DNA of 64,000 nt from Acidocella sp. (GCA_031291755.1 JARLIK010000002.1:92320-156319), one strand, 5' to 3'. Shown: positions 48,955-59,623, counted from the first letter of the stretch. Notes: a model not told the origin generated them from the letters alone. Numbers and translations are program-made.

Positions 48955-49926
48955 ATGTCCTATCTGCGTAACCGGGTTAGCTTTAATGGGACTGAGGGAA
49001 CTGCCCCCCGCAGGACTCTCAAATCCGCCATCGGTTGCGTGGGTATCGGCCTGCATAGCGGTGTAGATGTTTCCCTAAATCTGCGTCCAGCGCCGGTTGG
49101 CACCGGCATCGTGTTTCACCGCACCGACCTGAACGCCATCATCCCGGCTTTGTACGACAATGTCTCCGACACCCGCCTTTGCACAGTGGTCAGCCTAGCG
49201 GAAAACCCGGTGGCCCGCGTTGGCACCATTGAGCATCTGATGGCAGCCCTGGCCGCTTGCCGGATCGATGATCTGATCATCGAGGTTGACGCCCCCGAAT
49301 TGCCGATCCTCGATGGCTCAGCCTCGCCCTTCCTGTTCTTGATCGAAAGTGCTGGCATCACCGAACATGGCGGTGCCCGTGAATTTGTCGAAGTGCTCCG
49401 TCCGGTGCGCGTCAGCCAGGGGGAAGCCTTCGCTGAACTTCGCCCGCATCAATCTTCCGCCTATCCGGCAATCGGCCTTGATCTTTCGCTGGCCATCGAC
49501 TTCGCCGCCCCCGCCATCGGCCGGCAGGCGCTTAGCCTCAGCCTGACACCTGAAGCCTTCGCGAGCGACCTCGCACCTGCCCGCACCTTTACCATGGCGG
49601 CGGAAGTTGAGGCGCTGCGCAATATGGGCCTGGCTCGTGGCGGCAGCCTGGCCAACGCCATCGTGGTGGATGGTGATAAAGTTCTGAACCCCGAAGGTCT
49701 ACGTTGGCAGGATGAATTCGTCCGCCATAAATTGCTGGATGTGGTGGGCGATCTGGCGTTGTCAGGTACGCCGGTCTCGGGACGGTTTTTTGGTAACCGT
49801 ACCGGCCACGCCTTGAACAATCAGGTGTTGCGCGAATTGTTTTCGGACACCGCAAATTACCGGGTTGTGCAGGCCCCGTTTGTCGGTGCCCCGATGCTGA
49901 TGCCGGCCGCCGCCGCGCCGGTTTAA
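48955..49926 (+). CDS. lpxC: UDP-3-O-acyl-N-acetylglucosamine deacetylase LpxC
   Basis: Zinc enzyme of the first committed step of lipid A synthesis. 323 residues with two repeated domains: GIGLHSGVDVSLNLRPAP, zinc His in GTIEHLMAALAACRIDD, DGSASPF, and in the second half ARTF, RWQDEFVRHKLLDVVGDLAL (zinc His and Asp) and the catalytic GHALNN. The N-terminal 20 residues are longer than usual. In many proteobacteria lpxC follows ftsZ directly; here the K+ channel gene lies between. Convergent with the sulfotransferase gene. Confidence 0.97.
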   Translation: MSYLRNRVSFNGTEGTAPRRTLKSAIGCVGIGLHSGVDVSLNLRPAPVGTGIVFHRTDLNAIIPALYDNVSDTRLCTVVSLAENPVARVGTIEHLMAALAACRIDDLIIEVDAPELPILDGSASPFLFLIESAGITEHGGAREFVEVLRPVRVSQGEAFAELRPHQSSAYPAIGLDLSLAIDFAAPAIGRQALSLSLTPEAFASDLAPARTFTMAAEVEALRNMGLARGGSLANAIVVDGDKVLNPEGLRWQDEFVRHKLLDVVGDLALSGTPVSGRFFGNRTGHALNNQVLRELFSDTANYRVVQAPFVGAPMLMPAAAAPV

Positions 49927-49980
49927 TACGCCGACTTCGCCTTTCCGGCGCCTCCCCGTCATCCCCGCGCTTCCCTGTCA

Positions 49981-49998
49981 TTCCCGCGAAAGCGGGAA
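49981..49998. repeat. Short REP-like hairpin between convergent genes
   Basis: TTCCCGC-GAAA-GCGGGAA is a perfect 7-base stem with a GAAA tetraloop, between lpxC and the sulfotransferase gene. The sequence type (gtcattcccgcg...) recurs at 61.1-61.4 kb. There is no T-run, so it may stabilise mRNA 3' ends rather than terminate. Confidence 0.65.
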
Positions 49999-50016
49999 CC
50001 TCCCTCTCGTGGCGTT

Positions 50017-50841
50017 TCAGCTAATATACCCAAATCGCCGCATCATCGCGCCGTGGTCAGTTTCAATCTGCGCCACTTGCGCCGCCGTTAATACCTCCCG
50101 CCACGCGCCAGCTTTGCCCTCACGGAAAAACGCCGCAGCGGCACCGGGTGTATGCGCCTGATACCCCTCCATCCGTTCCTGCCCGGCCACCACGTCAAAT
50201 CCGCTAAATTCAATCGCCTTCTCTAGCCGTGCCGGGTTGGCATCATCCCCTAAAAAATGCACCACCGTCCCAAACGCCTTGACCGGGTCGGCTTTCAAAT
50301 CCTCATACCGCACCACCAAACTTTTCGGACGCACGATCCATGATTGGACATGCGCCGACCATGAGCTGAGATATTCGAAAACCTGCACATCGGTGCTGCG
50401 ATTTGCAGCACCCTGTTTGCCCATAAACGCAATGGTCTGATCAATGCTCTGGCCGGTGTAACGCGCATATGAAACCGCCACATCGCGCGGGTCGCGCACA
50501 ATATAAACCGCCCCTGCCGAAACCGCCGTCGTGCATAGCTCAACATCATGAATCTTCAGCGCCGCATTATGGGTTTTGATAAACACCAAATCCTCGTGCA
50601 GCTTGGTTAAATACGCATGCACTTTGGGGCGCATCCTCTGCACATCGGCGGTACTGAATGTCGATGCCGGCCTTGCATCATAGGGCGCAAAAAACGCTGC
50701 CGTGGATTCCACAGCGGTAAAATCGGTCAGCGCATTAATACTGTAAGGTGCTTCAGGCTGGGTGATGTAATTATGCAAAAATACCCGCAACCAGGTGTTG
50801 CCTGATTTCGGGTACGATGCCAGCCAAACAATCTTCCCCAT
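50017..50841 (-). CDS. Sulfotransferase domain protein
   Basis: 274 residues. PAPS-binding motifs are visible: the 5'-phosphosulfate loop WLASYPKSGNTWLRVFLHNY at the N-terminus and the 3'-phosphate motif YIVRDPRDVAVSYARYTGQS near residue 100, then VRYEDLKADP. It transfers sulfate from PAPS to an unknown acceptor, probably a glycan or lipid. Starts 7 bases after the SNF2 gene stop, so it is likely cotranscribed with it. Confidence 0.88.
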   Translation of the reverse strand: MGKIVWLASYPKSGNTWLRVFLHNYITQPEAPYSINALTDFTAVESTAAFFAPYDARPASTFSTADVQRMRPKVHAYLTKLHEDLVFIKTHNAALKIHDVELCTTAVSAGAVYIVRDPRDVAVSYARYTGQSIDQTIAFMGKQGAANRSTDVQVFEYLSSWSAHVQSWIVRPKSLVVRYEDLKADPVKAFGTVVHFLGDDANPARLEKAIEFSGFDVVAGQERMEGYQAHTPGAAAAFFREGKAGAWREVLTAAQVAQIETDHGAMMRRFGYIS

Positions 50842-50847
50842 GCGCCC

Positions 50848-53559
50848 TTAGGCAGCTTCCGCCTGATTTTCCGGGTCCTGGCCGAACAGGAAGTTGATGT
50901 CATTGAAGTCGAACGCCAGCCCTCCAGAGGATTCATTGAACGCGATACTGGCAAGCTCAGCCTTACGCTGTTGCAATTCCAAAATCCGCTCCTCCACCGT
51001 ATCAACCGCAATCAGCTTATACACAAACACCGATTTTGTTTGCCCAATCCGATGCGCCCGGTCGGATGCCTGGTTTTCCACCGCCGGGTTCCACCAGGGG
51101 TCGTAATGAATCACGGTATCCGCCGAGGTTAAATTCAACCCGCGTCCACCGGCCTTCAACGAGATCAAAAACAGCGGCACTTCACCGGCCTCAAAGCTGC
51201 GCACTGGCTCGGCGCGGTCGCGCGTATCGCCGCGCAACTCAACAAATTTAATCCCTGCCTCATGCAAGCGCGGCTTGATCAAATCCAGCATCGAGGTGAA
51301 CTGCGAGAACAGCAAAATCCGCCGTCCTTCCGGGATCAGCTCATTCAGCATCTCCAGCAAATCTTCCAGCTTGGCCGAAGTTTCCACATTCCGCGCTGAA
51401 GCCAATTTCACCAGGCGCGGGTCACAACAGGCTTGCCGCAATTTCAACAACGCATCGAGCACAATAATCCGGCTCTGCGCCAGCGTGCGTTCGGCCACCT
51501 GCTCGCGCACGGTTTCATACAACGTACCGCGAATGGTCTCGTACAATTCGCGCTGGTCCGGCGCCAGCGTGATGCGGCGCAATATGGTATGTTTCGGCGG
51601 CAATTCGGTGGCCACCTCAGCCTTGGTCCGCCGCAAAATGAACGGCTGGATTCGCTGGATCAACTGCGCCCGGCAGGTGGCATCGTTATTCTTCTCAATC
51701 GGCGTGCGGAACCGCTTGGTAAAGCCGCGGCGGTCGCCCAGTAGCCCCGGCATCAAAAACGCAAACTGCGACCATAGTTCTTCCAGATTATTCTCAATCG
51801 GCGTGCCCGATAAACACACCCGATGCTGCGTATCCAACTGGCACACTGCCCGCGTCGCCCGCGCATCCGGGCTCTTGATCGCCTGCGCCTCGTCCAGCAC
51901 CACAATATGCCAGGGCAGGGCCTTCATCTCTTCAATATCGCGGGTCAGCACAGTGTAAGTGGTAATCACCACCTGCACATCATCTAGCTGGTCACGCTTC
52001 TCGTGGCGCTCCATGCCGTGCAGCACCACCACCTTCAAACTAGGTGCAAATTTCTTCAACTCCGCCGTCCAGTTCGAAACCAAACTGGTCGGCACCACAA
52101 TCAGCGCCGGCCGCGTCAACCGGCCTGTAGCTTGTTCGACGGTAATATGCGCGATGGTCTGGGCGGTTTTACCCAGGCCCATGTCATCGGCCAAAAACCC
52201 GCCCAGGCCATGCCCGCCCAGGTGCTGCAACCAGTCCACGCCGTGCTGCTGATAATGCCTTAGCTCTGCCGTGAAGGTTGGCGGCAACTCCACCGGCAAA
52301 ATCTCCGGCTCGCCCCGGAATTTATCCACGTAGGCTTCAATCGCCGCCGCATTCTGCCAACTTGTCGTCAGCACATCTTCCAGTTCCAGCACGGTCGCGG
52401 CAGCCCCCACCGGCAGCACCAGCGCCTTCTCGGCGGTGCGCCCGGCGGCTTCAATCAAGTCACCCATCACCGCCAGCAACCGGCGGATGCGCTCAGCCGG
52501 CAGCTTCAGCACCCGGCCATCATCCATGCTGGTAATCAGCTCATCACCCACAATCTGGGCGGCATCGATGCCACCCCGCGCCAGCAGATGCTCCAAAATC
52601 GGCAGCAGCGGGTGCCGCTCGCCATCAATCTCAATGCCAAATTCCAGCGAGAAGCTACCCTTCTCAGCATCCGACACCTGCACATCCAACACCCCGATGG
52701 TCTCAGCCAGACGCGGCCCGAAATTCTCATCGATATTGGTTTGCCAGCCCTGCGCCTGTAATTGCGGCACCCGCACCGCCACAAAATGGTGCCACATGGC
52801 CGAGGCTTCCTGCCCCCGGAACACCAGCACGCGCTGGCCCCGGGCAGATTTACCATCGGTTACACGCATCTGCACAAAATTATCAGGCCGCAACTCATCC
52901 AAAGCTGCCGCCTCAGCCGTCTGGTCACGCCGGATGAACACCGGTCCGGTAGGGGACTTTATCTTGATAAATGCATTATCATCCGCCCCATCCACCACCA
53001 CGCCGCCATAATCAAAATCCAGCGTCAGCACGTCGATCAGTCTTTGGCGGCCAAATTCATCGGGTGCATATACCCGCCGCAGCCGCAAAACCGGTGTCGC
53101 CGGGCGCTCCAGCACCACGCCATTCACCTCCGGCGCGGTCAGTGGCGCGGCAATTACTGCCGCCTTCGCGCGGCGTCCTTGTGGCCGGATTTTCGGCGGC
53201 GACTGTGCAAACTGTCGTGGCTGGGTGGGGTCGTATGCCGGCACAATCACTTCTGGCGGCGGCTTCGGCTTTTGCAGGGCCGCAAATTTATTCATCGCGG
53301 CAATCGCGGTGGCGGTCATATGGGCACAGCGCAACTGCCCGCAATCACAATGCCGCTCAGCAAACGAGACCCTGCGGCCCATGAGCGCCGGCGTGAGGCT
53401 CACATGGCGAATTTCGCCCTTGTCATCCACGGTACCGCTAATCGTGTCGCCATCCAGCCCGACCTGCACCGCTTCGAGGAAGTTCAATGTCCGGCCCCGC
53501 CGCAGCAGCGGCACGTCAAACACCTGTTCCAGGTCTTCGGTCGAATAAGCCGTCGGCAT
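50848..53559 (-). CDS. SNF2-family helicase with N-terminal SWIM zinc finger
   Basis: 903 residues from ATG 53559, chosen for GAGGGG 9 bases upstream (the frame is open 17 codons earlier). A SWIM finger CxCx4CxH lies at 71-80. After a middle region comes a SNF2 ATPase: Walker A DDMGLGKTAQT, VPTSLVSNW, DEAQAIK (motif II), CLSGTPIENNLEELWSQF, and a helicase C domain with FSQFTSMLDLI, SLKAGGRGLNLTSADTVIHYDPWWNPAVENQASDRAHRIGQ. This is the bacterial HepA-like DEAD/DEAH group; a role in DNA/RNA-protein remodelling is likely, target unknown. Confidence 0.92.
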   Translation of the reverse strand: MPTAYSTEDLEQVFDVPLLRRGRTLNFLEAVQVGLDGDTISGTVDDKGEIRHVSLTPALMGRRVSFAERHCDCGQLRCAHMTATAIAAMNKFAALQKPKPPPEVIVPAYDPTQPRQFAQSPPKIRPQGRRAKAAVIAAPLTAPEVNGVVLERPATPVLRLRRVYAPDEFGRQRLIDVLTLDFDYGGVVVDGADDNAFIKIKSPTGPVFIRRDQTAEAAALDELRPDNFVQMRVTDGKSARGQRVLVFRGQEASAMWHHFVAVRVPQLQAQGWQTNIDENFGPRLAETIGVLDVQVSDAEKGSFSLEFGIEIDGERHPLLPILEHLLARGGIDAAQIVGDELITSMDDGRVLKLPAERIRRLLAVMGDLIEAAGRTAEKALVLPVGAAATVLELEDVLTTSWQNAAAIEAYVDKFRGEPEILPVELPPTFTAELRHYQQHGVDWLQHLGGHGLGGFLADDMGLGKTAQTIAHITVEQATGRLTRPALIVVPTSLVSNWTAELKKFAPSLKVVVLHGMERHEKRDQLDDVQVVITTYTVLTRDIEEMKALPWHIVVLDEAQAIKSPDARATRAVCQLDTQHRVCLSGTPIENNLEELWSQFAFLMPGLLGDRRGFTKRFRTPIEKNNDATCRAQLIQRIQPFILRRTKAEVATELPPKHTILRRITLAPDQRELYETIRGTLYETVREQVAERTLAQSRIIVLDALLKLRQACCDPRLVKLASARNVETSAKLEDLLEMLNELIPEGRRILLFSQFTSMLDLIKPRLHEAGIKFVELRGDTRDRAEPVRSFEAGEVPLFLISLKAGGRGLNLTSADTVIHYDPWWNPAVENQASDRAHRIGQTKSVFVYKLIAVDTVEERILELQQRKAELASIAFNESSGGLAFDFNDINFLFGQDPENQAEAA

Positions 53560-53727
53560 GCAGCAGAACCCCTCGTTAATCATCCAGCCCGGGCTTCCGC
53601 CGACGGTCACGCTCGGCCGTTCACAACGGCCAACCCTCTACATACATCAATTGAAGAAAAACGTTAGTGCCTTTTCGCAATTCACCCCGTCATTCCCTCG
53701 CCTGCCGATATTCCCCAAAAACCCGGC

Positions 53728-55392
53728 CTATTTCACCAAATTCGTGAACCCATTGGTCATTGGATAGCGCCGGTCACGCCCAAATGCCCGCGGCGTGATC
53801 TTCACCCCAGGCGGGGCCTGGCGGCGCTTATATTCGGCCCGGTCCAGCATTTTCCACACCCGCACCGCCGTTGTCCGCTCAAACCCATCCGCCACCACCG
53901 AGTCGATGGAGGCTTCCCCCTCGATCAGGCGCTGCAAAATCCCGTCCAAAATCTCATAGGGTGGCAGGGAATCCTGGTCAGTCTGGTTGTCCTTCAACTC
54001 AGCCGAGGGCGGCTTGGTAATCACCCGCTCCGGCATCACCGCCCCCTTCGGCCCCAGCGCCCCGGTGGGCACATGCGTATTGCGCCAGCGGCACAGCGCG
54101 AACACGGTGGTTTTATACACATCCTTCAGCACCGAATAACCGCCGCACATATCGCCATACAACGTCGCATACCCCACCGACATTTCAGACTTATTGCCAG
54201 TGGTCAGCAGCATGTGGCCAAACTTGTTGGACATCGCCATCAGTATCAGCCCGCGTGTGCGGGACTGAATATTCTCCTCGGTCGTATCAGGCGGGCGGTT
54301 GCCAAAGGCAGGTGCTAAGGCTTCATCAAACGCCGCCATCGCCCCCTTGATCGGCACGACATCATAGTGAATCCCCAAATACTCGGCGCACAATGCCGCA
54401 TCCTCCAGACTATGGGCGCTGGTATAGGGGCTAGGCAGCATCACCGCCCGCACCCGCTCCGGCCCCAGCGCATCGGCGGCCACCGCCGCCGAAATCGCGG
54501 AATCAATCCCGCCCGAAAGCCCTAAAATCACGCCCGGAAAGCCGTTCTTGTTCACATAATCCCGCAGACCCATCATCATCGAGCGATAGATCAGCTCAAA
54601 CCGCTCTGGCTCTGGTGGCAACGCCTGCGCCGCGCACACCAGCCCATGCTCGCCCCGCGTCCATTCCGTCAGGCACAGCGCCTCTTCGAAATATGGCATC
54701 TGCAGCGCCAGCGTGCGGTCCGCGTTCAAAATAAACGAGGCGCCGTCATAAACAATCTCATCCTGCCCACCGGTTAGGGCGGCAAACACATAAGGCAGCC
54801 CGGTTTCCACCACCCGCTCCACTGCCAATGTTATCCGGCGCGACTGTTTGGTATCCTCAAACGGCGAGGCATTCACCGAGAGCAAAATCTCCGACCCGGA
54901 CTCCGCTAGCGTCTCCGACACATCCGGGAACCACCAATCCTCGCAGATCATCAGCCCCAGCCGGAAGCCCCTGAATACCACCGGCCCCGGCGCCGGCCCG
55001 GCATCAAACACCCTCTTGTCATCAAACACACCGTAATTGGGCAATTCATGCTTGGCACGGCGCGCGATGATCTTGCCGCCATCCAGCACAAACGCTGCGT
55101 TATGCAGCAACGCGCCATGACGCCAAGGTGTTCCCACAATCACCCCCGGCCCGCCATCGGCGGTATCAGCGGCAAGCGCTTCCACCGCCGCCTCACACGC
55201 CGCTACAAACGCCGGCTTGAGCACCAAATCCTCCGGCTGATACCCCGAGATCGACATCTCCGGCGTCACCAGCAAATCCGCCCCCATCGCCGCAGCCTTG
55301 GCCCGTATGGAACGGATACCGGCGAGGTTTTTATCAACCGCACCCACGGTGCAATCCATCTGGGCGATGGCAATTTTCAGAATGTCAGCCAA
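53728..55392 (-). CDS. nadE: Glutamine-dependent NAD+ synthetase NadE
   Basis: Final step of NAD synthesis. 554 residues: nitrilase-type glutaminase domain with triad Glu45 (TPEM), Lys114 (AKHELPNYG) and Cys150 (MICEDWW), then a synthetase domain with the PP-loop GLSGGIDS (291-298), LLTTGNKSEMSVGYATLYGD and the C-terminal YKRRQAPPGVKI. The start is TTG at 55392, overlapping pncB by 8 bases; it gives the normal N-terminus (LKIAIAQ). Coupled to pncB, the gene for the preceding salvage step. Confidence 0.96.
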   Translation of the reverse strand: MADILKIAIAQMDCTVGAVDKNLAGIRSIRAKAAAMGADLLVTPEMSISGYQPEDLVLKPAFVAACEAAVEALAADTADGGPGVIVGTPWRHGALLHNAAFVLDGGKIIARRAKHELPNYGVFDDKRVFDAGPAPGPVVFRGFRLGLMICEDWWFPDVSETLAESGSEILLSVNASPFEDTKQSRRITLAVERVVETGLPYVFAALTGGQDEIVYDGASFILNADRTLALQMPYFEEALCLTEWTRGEHGLVCAAQALPPEPERFELIYRSMMMGLRDYVNKNGFPGVILGLSGGIDSAISAAVAADALGPERVRAVMLPSPYTSAHSLEDAALCAEYLGIHYDVVPIKGAMAAFDEALAPAFGNRPPDTTEENIQSRTRGLILMAMSNKFGHMLLTTGNKSEMSVGYATLYGDMCGGYSVLKDVYKTTVFALCRWRNTHVPTGALGPKGAVMPERVITKPPSAELKDNQTDQDSLPPYEILDGILQRLIEGEASIDSVVADGFERTTAVRVWKMLDRAEYKRRQAPPGVKITPRAFGRDRRYPMTNGFTNLVK

Positions 55393-56539
55393 GGTCGCGC
55401 TGCACCGATTTGAGTAAAAATTCCCGCCCGATCTTCACCATCGGCTTGCCATCATAGGCCACGATATCAGCGGTAGCGTAAGTCTCGTTCCATTGTTCAG
55501 GAATAAAACTGCCAGTGCCAACCACATCAATCGGCGTGTGCGCATCCGCCATCACGCTGCATTTCTCGACGCCGAAACCGGAGCTTGCCACGATTTTCAC
55601 GGCCTTGAATCCGGCGGTATCCAGAGCCTCGCGCATCCGCCAGATCGCCGCTGCCGAAACCCCGGTACCGATCAGATAATGCAATTCGGCCTGGCTGCGA
55701 TATCGTCTGAGAGCCCCCGGCGCATGACGCTCCAGCACCGCGTAACTCGCTTGTGGGTCTAACCCTTCCAGAAACCGCCCGCCATGCGTATCGAGCCGCA
55801 CCGAAAGTTGGCCTGCGCCCGCCATTTCAGGGAAGCGCTCACATACCGAAAGCGCATCGGTAATCTCACGGCCAAAATAATCCACCAGCACCGTCAGCGG
55901 CTCGCCGGGATAGGTTGCCACAAACATCTCCGCCGCCCGCACGGTAGAGCCCGCATACCCAATCAACGCATGCGGCATCGTGCCATACCCGTGTGGAGCG
56001 CCAAAATAATGCGCCGTGCCATCATTGGCATTGCCTACAAACCCGCGTGCCCCTTCGGCCTGCGCCGCCTTCGAGCCCACTGACGCCGCATACGCCATCA
56101 TCTCCTGCATCTCAGCGCCAGCGCAATGTCGCGCTTCCATGGCTAAAAACGCCGATTTCGGCAGCGCCATACACATCTGAAACGCATTATGCGCTGCCAC
56201 GCAGGCCGCGCCGATTTTTTGCAAAAAAATCGTTTCCAAATCGGCCAGGGCGACAAAGCTGCCGGTAATATAAACCAGCGGCTCACCCGCCCCGGTCCAG
56301 CTTCCCTCCGCGTGCACCAGTTCAATATCAAAGGTGGTGCCGCGCGCCGCCGCCACCGCCTGCAACCAGTTCACCATCAGCGCGGGTGCGCAAACCACCG
56401 GGCGGCGCAAAAACACCGCATAGGTGACCCGCCTATCTCCGAACTTCACAACAATCGCCTTGGTGCGGTTGAAATACGCATCCGTCCGCGCAGAAATATC
56501 GGCGTTGATCCCCGCTGGTGCCAGCGGCTCAAGGCTCAT
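55385..56539 (-). CDS. pncB: Nicotinate phosphoribosyltransferase
   Basis: Makes nicotinate mononucleotide in the salvage branch that feeds NadD and NadE. 384 residues: TDAYFNRTK, the [16 protein letters not shown] segment, [27 protein letters not shown] carrying the likely phospho-His, and [10 protein letters not shown]. It is slightly shorter than the E. coli enzyme and closer to the form fused in operons with nadE. Overlaps aroG(II) upstream (ATGA) and nadE downstream. Confidence 0.9.
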   Translation of the reverse strand: MSLEPLAPAGINADISARTDAYFNRTKAIVVKFGDRRVTYAVFLRRPVVCAPALMVNWLQAVAAARGTTFDIELVHAEGSWTGAGEPLVYITGSFVALADLETIFLQKIGAACVAAHNAFQMCMALPKSAFLAMEARHCAGAEMQEMMAYAASVGSKAAQAEGARGFVGNANDGTAHYFGAPHGYGTMPHALIGYAGSTVRAAEMFVATYPGEPLTVLVDYFGREITDALSVCERFPEMAGAGQLSVRLDTHGGRFLEGLDPQASYAVLERHAPGALRRYRSQAELHYLIGTGVSAAAIWRMREALDTAGFKAVKIVASSGFGVEKCSVMADAHTPIDVVGTGSFIPEQWNETYATADIVAYDGKPMVKIGREFLLKSVQRDLG

Positions 56540-57927
56540 GAATGCGGACGCACCGCGCGGCGGTTTTTCAACTCCTCCGCCAGCAAAAACGCCAATTCCA
56601 GCGACTGTTCAGCATTCAAACGCGGGTCACAAAATGTCTCATAACGCTCGCCCAAATCCGCTTCGGAAAGCCCGCGCGCACCGCCCACACATTCGGTCAC
56701 ATCCCGCCCGGTCATCTCCACATGGGCCCCACCGGCAATCGTGCCTTCCGCCTCATGAATATCAAAGAACGAGCGCAATTCAGATACAATCGAATCAAAC
56801 CGGCGCGTTTTGATCTTCGCCGCGGTGCTGATGGTATTGCCGTGCATCGGGTCGCACAGCCACACCGGTGTACGCCCCGCCCGCTTCACCGCTCTTATCA
56901 GCCCAGGCAACTTATCGCCCACCTTATCAGCCCCCATCCGCGAAATGAGCGACAACCGCCCTGGTTCGTTCTCCGGGTCCAGCACCTCAATCAGCCGCAG
57001 CATGTCATCAGCTTCCATGGTCGGGCCAATTTTCAACCCAATCGGGTTTTTGATGCCACGCATGAATTCCACATGCGCCCCATCCAACTGCCGCGTGCGG
57101 TCGCCGATCCATAAATAATGCGCCGAACAGGCATAGTAATCGCCCGAGGTGCTATCCACCCGCGTTAACGCCTGCTCATACGGCAGCAACAGCGATTCAT
57201 GGCTGGTGAAGAAATCCGTCTCGCGGATTTGCGGTGCCGAAATACTGGTCAGCCCGCACGCGCCCATGAATGCCAGCGTCTCATCGATCCGCGCCGATAA
57301 ATCCTTGTAGCGTGCCGCCAGCGGTGATTTCTCGACGAAATCCAGATTCCACCGGTGCACCTCGTGCAAATCCGCATAACCGCCGGAAGCAAACGCCCGC
57401 AGCAAATTCAGCGTGCCGGCTGACTGAAAATAGCCAAACTCCATCCGCGCCGGGTCAGGAATTCGCGCTTCAGCCGAAAAATCCGGGCCGTTCACAATAT
57501 CGCCGCGGTAGGAGGGCAGGGTGACCCCATCAATCGTTTCAGTGTCGGACGAACGCGGCTTGGCAAACTGCCCCGCCATCCGCCCGAGCTTCACCACCGG
57601 CACCGACCCACCAAAGGTCAACACCACCGCCATCTGCAACAACACCCGGAAGGTGTCGCGGATCACATTGGCGGTGAAATCGCCAAAGCTCTCAGCGCAA
57701 TCGCCACCTTGCAGCACAAACGCCTGGCCGGCCGCCGCCTTCGCCAGCGCCGCCTTCAACCGCCGCGCCTCACCGGCAAACACCAATGGCGGAAACCGCG
57801 TGAGGCGCGCTTCCATCGCCGCCAGCTTCGCCGCATCCGGATAGCTCGGCACCTGACGGATCGGGCAGTCGCGCCAGCTTGCGGGCGACCAGCCAGAGTT
57901 CATGCGTGCCGGTGTCATCGTATCCAT
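56536..57927 (-). CDS. Class II 3-deoxy-7-phosphoheptulonate (DAHP) synthase
   Basis: First step of aromatic amino acid synthesis (PEP plus erythrose 4-phosphate). 463 residues with plant-type class II motifs: [15 protein letters not shown] at the N-terminus, [78 protein letters not shown] and GGAHVEMTG. The Cys in GGDC and the later His, Glu and Asp would hold the metal. It starts the operon with pncB and nadE; the gap to gor is 53 bases. Confidence 0.96.
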   Translation of the reverse strand: MDTMTPARMNSGWSPASWRDCPIRQVPSYPDAAKLAAMEARLTRFPPLVFAGEARRLKAALAKAAAGQAFVLQGGDCAESFGDFTANVIRDTFRVLLQMAVVLTFGGSVPVVKLGRMAGQFAKPRSSDTETIDGVTLPSYRGDIVNGPDFSAEARIPDPARMEFGYFQSAGTLNLLRAFASGGYADLHEVHRWNLDFVEKSPLAARYKDLSARIDETLAFMGACGLTSISAPQIRETDFFTSHESLLLPYEQALTRVDSTSGDYYACSAHYLWIGDRTRQLDGAHVEFMRGIKNPIGLKIGPTMEADDMLRLIEVLDPENEPGRLSLISRMGADKVGDKLPGLIRAVKRAGRTPVWLCDPMHGNTISTAAKIKTRRFDSIVSELRSFFDIHEAEGTIAGGAHVEMTGRDVTECVGGARGLSEADLGERYETFCDPRLNAEQSLELAFLLAEELKNRRAVRPHS

Positions 57928-57980
57928 AATCTCTCCAAATCCTTCATTTCAGCCATTATCCCGCAAAATGACCAGCATGG

Positions 57981-59342
57981 CTACTCTGCGGCCATTTCCT
58001 GCCCCACAACCCTGGTCTGAGTCCGCAAGGTGACAAACTCCTCCGCCGCCGTCGGGTGGATCCCGATGGTCCGGTCAAAATCCGCCTTCGTCGCCCCGGC
58101 GATCACCGCCACCGCCAGCCCCTGCACAATTTCCGGCGCATCTTCGCCCAGCATATGCACGCCCAGCACTTTATCGGTCACCCCATCCACCACCAGCTTC
58201 ATCAGGGTAAACCGCTGCCGGCCCGATATCTGGTGCCGCATCGGCTTGAATTTGGTCACAAAAATCTTGCTCCCCACCGGCGCATGTTCCTCGGTGATCC
58301 CCACCGTCCCGATCGGCGGGATCGAAAACACCGCCGTCGGCACATTCGCCAATGAAACCTGGCGTGGCTTATTGCCAAACAGCGTATCAGCCACCGCATG
58401 ACCCTCCGCCGTTGCCACCGGGGTTAAATTCAGCCGGTCCGTCACATCGCCAATGGCGTAAATATGCGGCACTGATGTTGCCAGATTATCATCCACAATC
58501 ACCGCCCCGCTGGGCTTGGTTTTCACCCCCGCCACCGCCAGATTCAGCCCCGCCACGTTTGGCGCCCGCCCGGTGGCGAAAAACACCATATCCACATCCA
58601 GCACTGAGCAATCCGACAGCGCCAGCCTGCGCCCGTCACCCTCCGCCATGATGCTCACAGGCGTCGTATCCGGGTGCAAAATCACCTTATTGCCTTGCAT
58701 CTGTTCGGCCAGCATCAGCCGCAAATCCTCGTCGAACCCGCGCAACGGCAAAGGCTGGCGGTAGATGAGGTGAGTTTCCGCTCCCAGCCCGGCAAAAATC
58801 CCGGCAAACTCCACCGCGATATAGCCGCTGCCGATAATCGCAATCCGCTTCGGGCAAGCGGGCAGATAAAACACATCATCTGACACAACGCCAAGGTCCG
58901 CCCCCGGAATCTCCAGCCGGGTCGGGTGCCCGCCGGTTGCAATCACAATCCGCTCAGCGGTAATCCGCTGGCCCCCCACATCGAGCGTATGCGCATCAAT
59001 GAATGTGGCCCGCGCCTCAAACACCGTGGCCCCGGCCTGATGCAGCAACCGCTGATAAATCCCGTTCAGCCGGGAAATCTCCTTGTCCTTGGCGGCGATC
59101 AACGTGGCCCAGTCATGCCGGCCCTTCGCCGCATCCCAGCCAAACCCCGCCGCATCCTCAGCCTGCAGCCCATATTCCGCCGCCATCACCATGAATTTCT
59201 TCGGCACGCAGCCGATATTCACGCAAGTCCCGCCCCAGAACCGCGCCTCCGCCACCCCCACCCGCGCCCCATGCCCCGCCGCAATCCGCGCACACCGCAC
59301 CCCCGCCGAGCCACCGCCGATGACAAACAGATCAAAATCCAT
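57981..59342 (-). CDS. gor: Glutathione-disulfide reductase
   Basis: NADPH-dependent flavoenzyme of 453 residues from ATG 59342 (GGAG 7 bases upstream; an ATG ten codons earlier lacks support). FAD motif GGGSAGVRCARIAA, redox-active disulfide Cys40/Cys45 in GGTCVNIGCVPKK, NADPH motif IGSGYIAVEFAGIFAGLGAE followed by HLIYR, FAD motif YAIGDVTDRLNLTPVA, and the C-terminal HPTAAEEFVTLR carrying the catalytic His and Glu. The plant/bacterial gor group fits better than mercuric or trypanothione reductase. Confidence 0.93.
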   Translation of the reverse strand: MDFDLFVIGGGSAGVRCARIAAGHGARVGVAEARFWGGTCVNIGCVPKKFMVMAAEYGLQAEDAAGFGWDAAKGRHDWATLIAAKDKEISRLNGIYQRLLHQAGATVFEARATFIDAHTLDVGGQRITAERIVIATGGHPTRLEIPGADLGVVSDDVFYLPACPKRIAIIGSGYIAVEFAGIFAGLGAETHLIYRQPLPLRGFDEDLRLMLAEQMQGNKVILHPDTTPVSIMAEGDGRRLALSDCSVLDVDMVFFATGRAPNVAGLNLAVAGVKTKPSGAVIVDDNLATSVPHIYAIGDVTDRLNLTPVATAEGHAVADTLFGNKPRQVSLANVPTAVFSIPPIGTVGITEEHAPVGSKIFVTKFKPMRHQISGRQRFTLMKLVVDGVTDKVLGVHMLGEDAPEIVQGLAVAVIAGATKADFDRTIGIHPTAAEEFVTLRTQTRVVGQEMAAE

Positions 59343-59437
59343 GTGGGTCTCCGAAATAAGTTGGTTGCACATATGGTAGCCGATGCGCAGGCTTTACCAT
59401 ACCGGAACAGCATGCCCCCTGTGCACCCGAACCGTCA

Positions 59438-59458
59438 TGGCCCGGCTTGACCGGGCCA
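59438..59458. repeat. Dispersed hairpin repeat, copy 1
   Basis: TGGCCCGG-CTTGA-CCGGGCCA, an 8-base perfect stem with a CTTGA loop, followed by TCCACGCC. A second copy with one compensatory base-pair change lies at 61247-61267. Confidence 0.75.
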
Positions 59459-59606
59459 TCCACGCCTTTTGGGGAAACCCAGCCGTCATAAGAATTATGG
59501 GGGCGAAGTCGAGAAATTTTAGTAACCCATTGATATGATGTAAAAATTAGCAGCACAAAGACTATTACAAAAAATTAATGAAAGTTTCCCCGCAAAGAGC
59601 TTGCCT

Positions 59607-59623
59607 TTCCCCGCAGCGGGGAA
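59607..59623. repeat. Short palindrome in the DndB-like gene leader
   Basis: TTCCCCG-CAG-CGGGGAA, perfect 7-base arms. Its left arm is part of the second TTTCCCCGC direct repeat. It could be an operator or an RNA stem. Confidence 0.5.

Noticed and set aside
53558..53767. 69-codon plus-strand frame between the SNF2 and nadE genes
   Set aside because: No RBS and no protein-like pattern; it is antisense to both gene ends and the gap looks empty.
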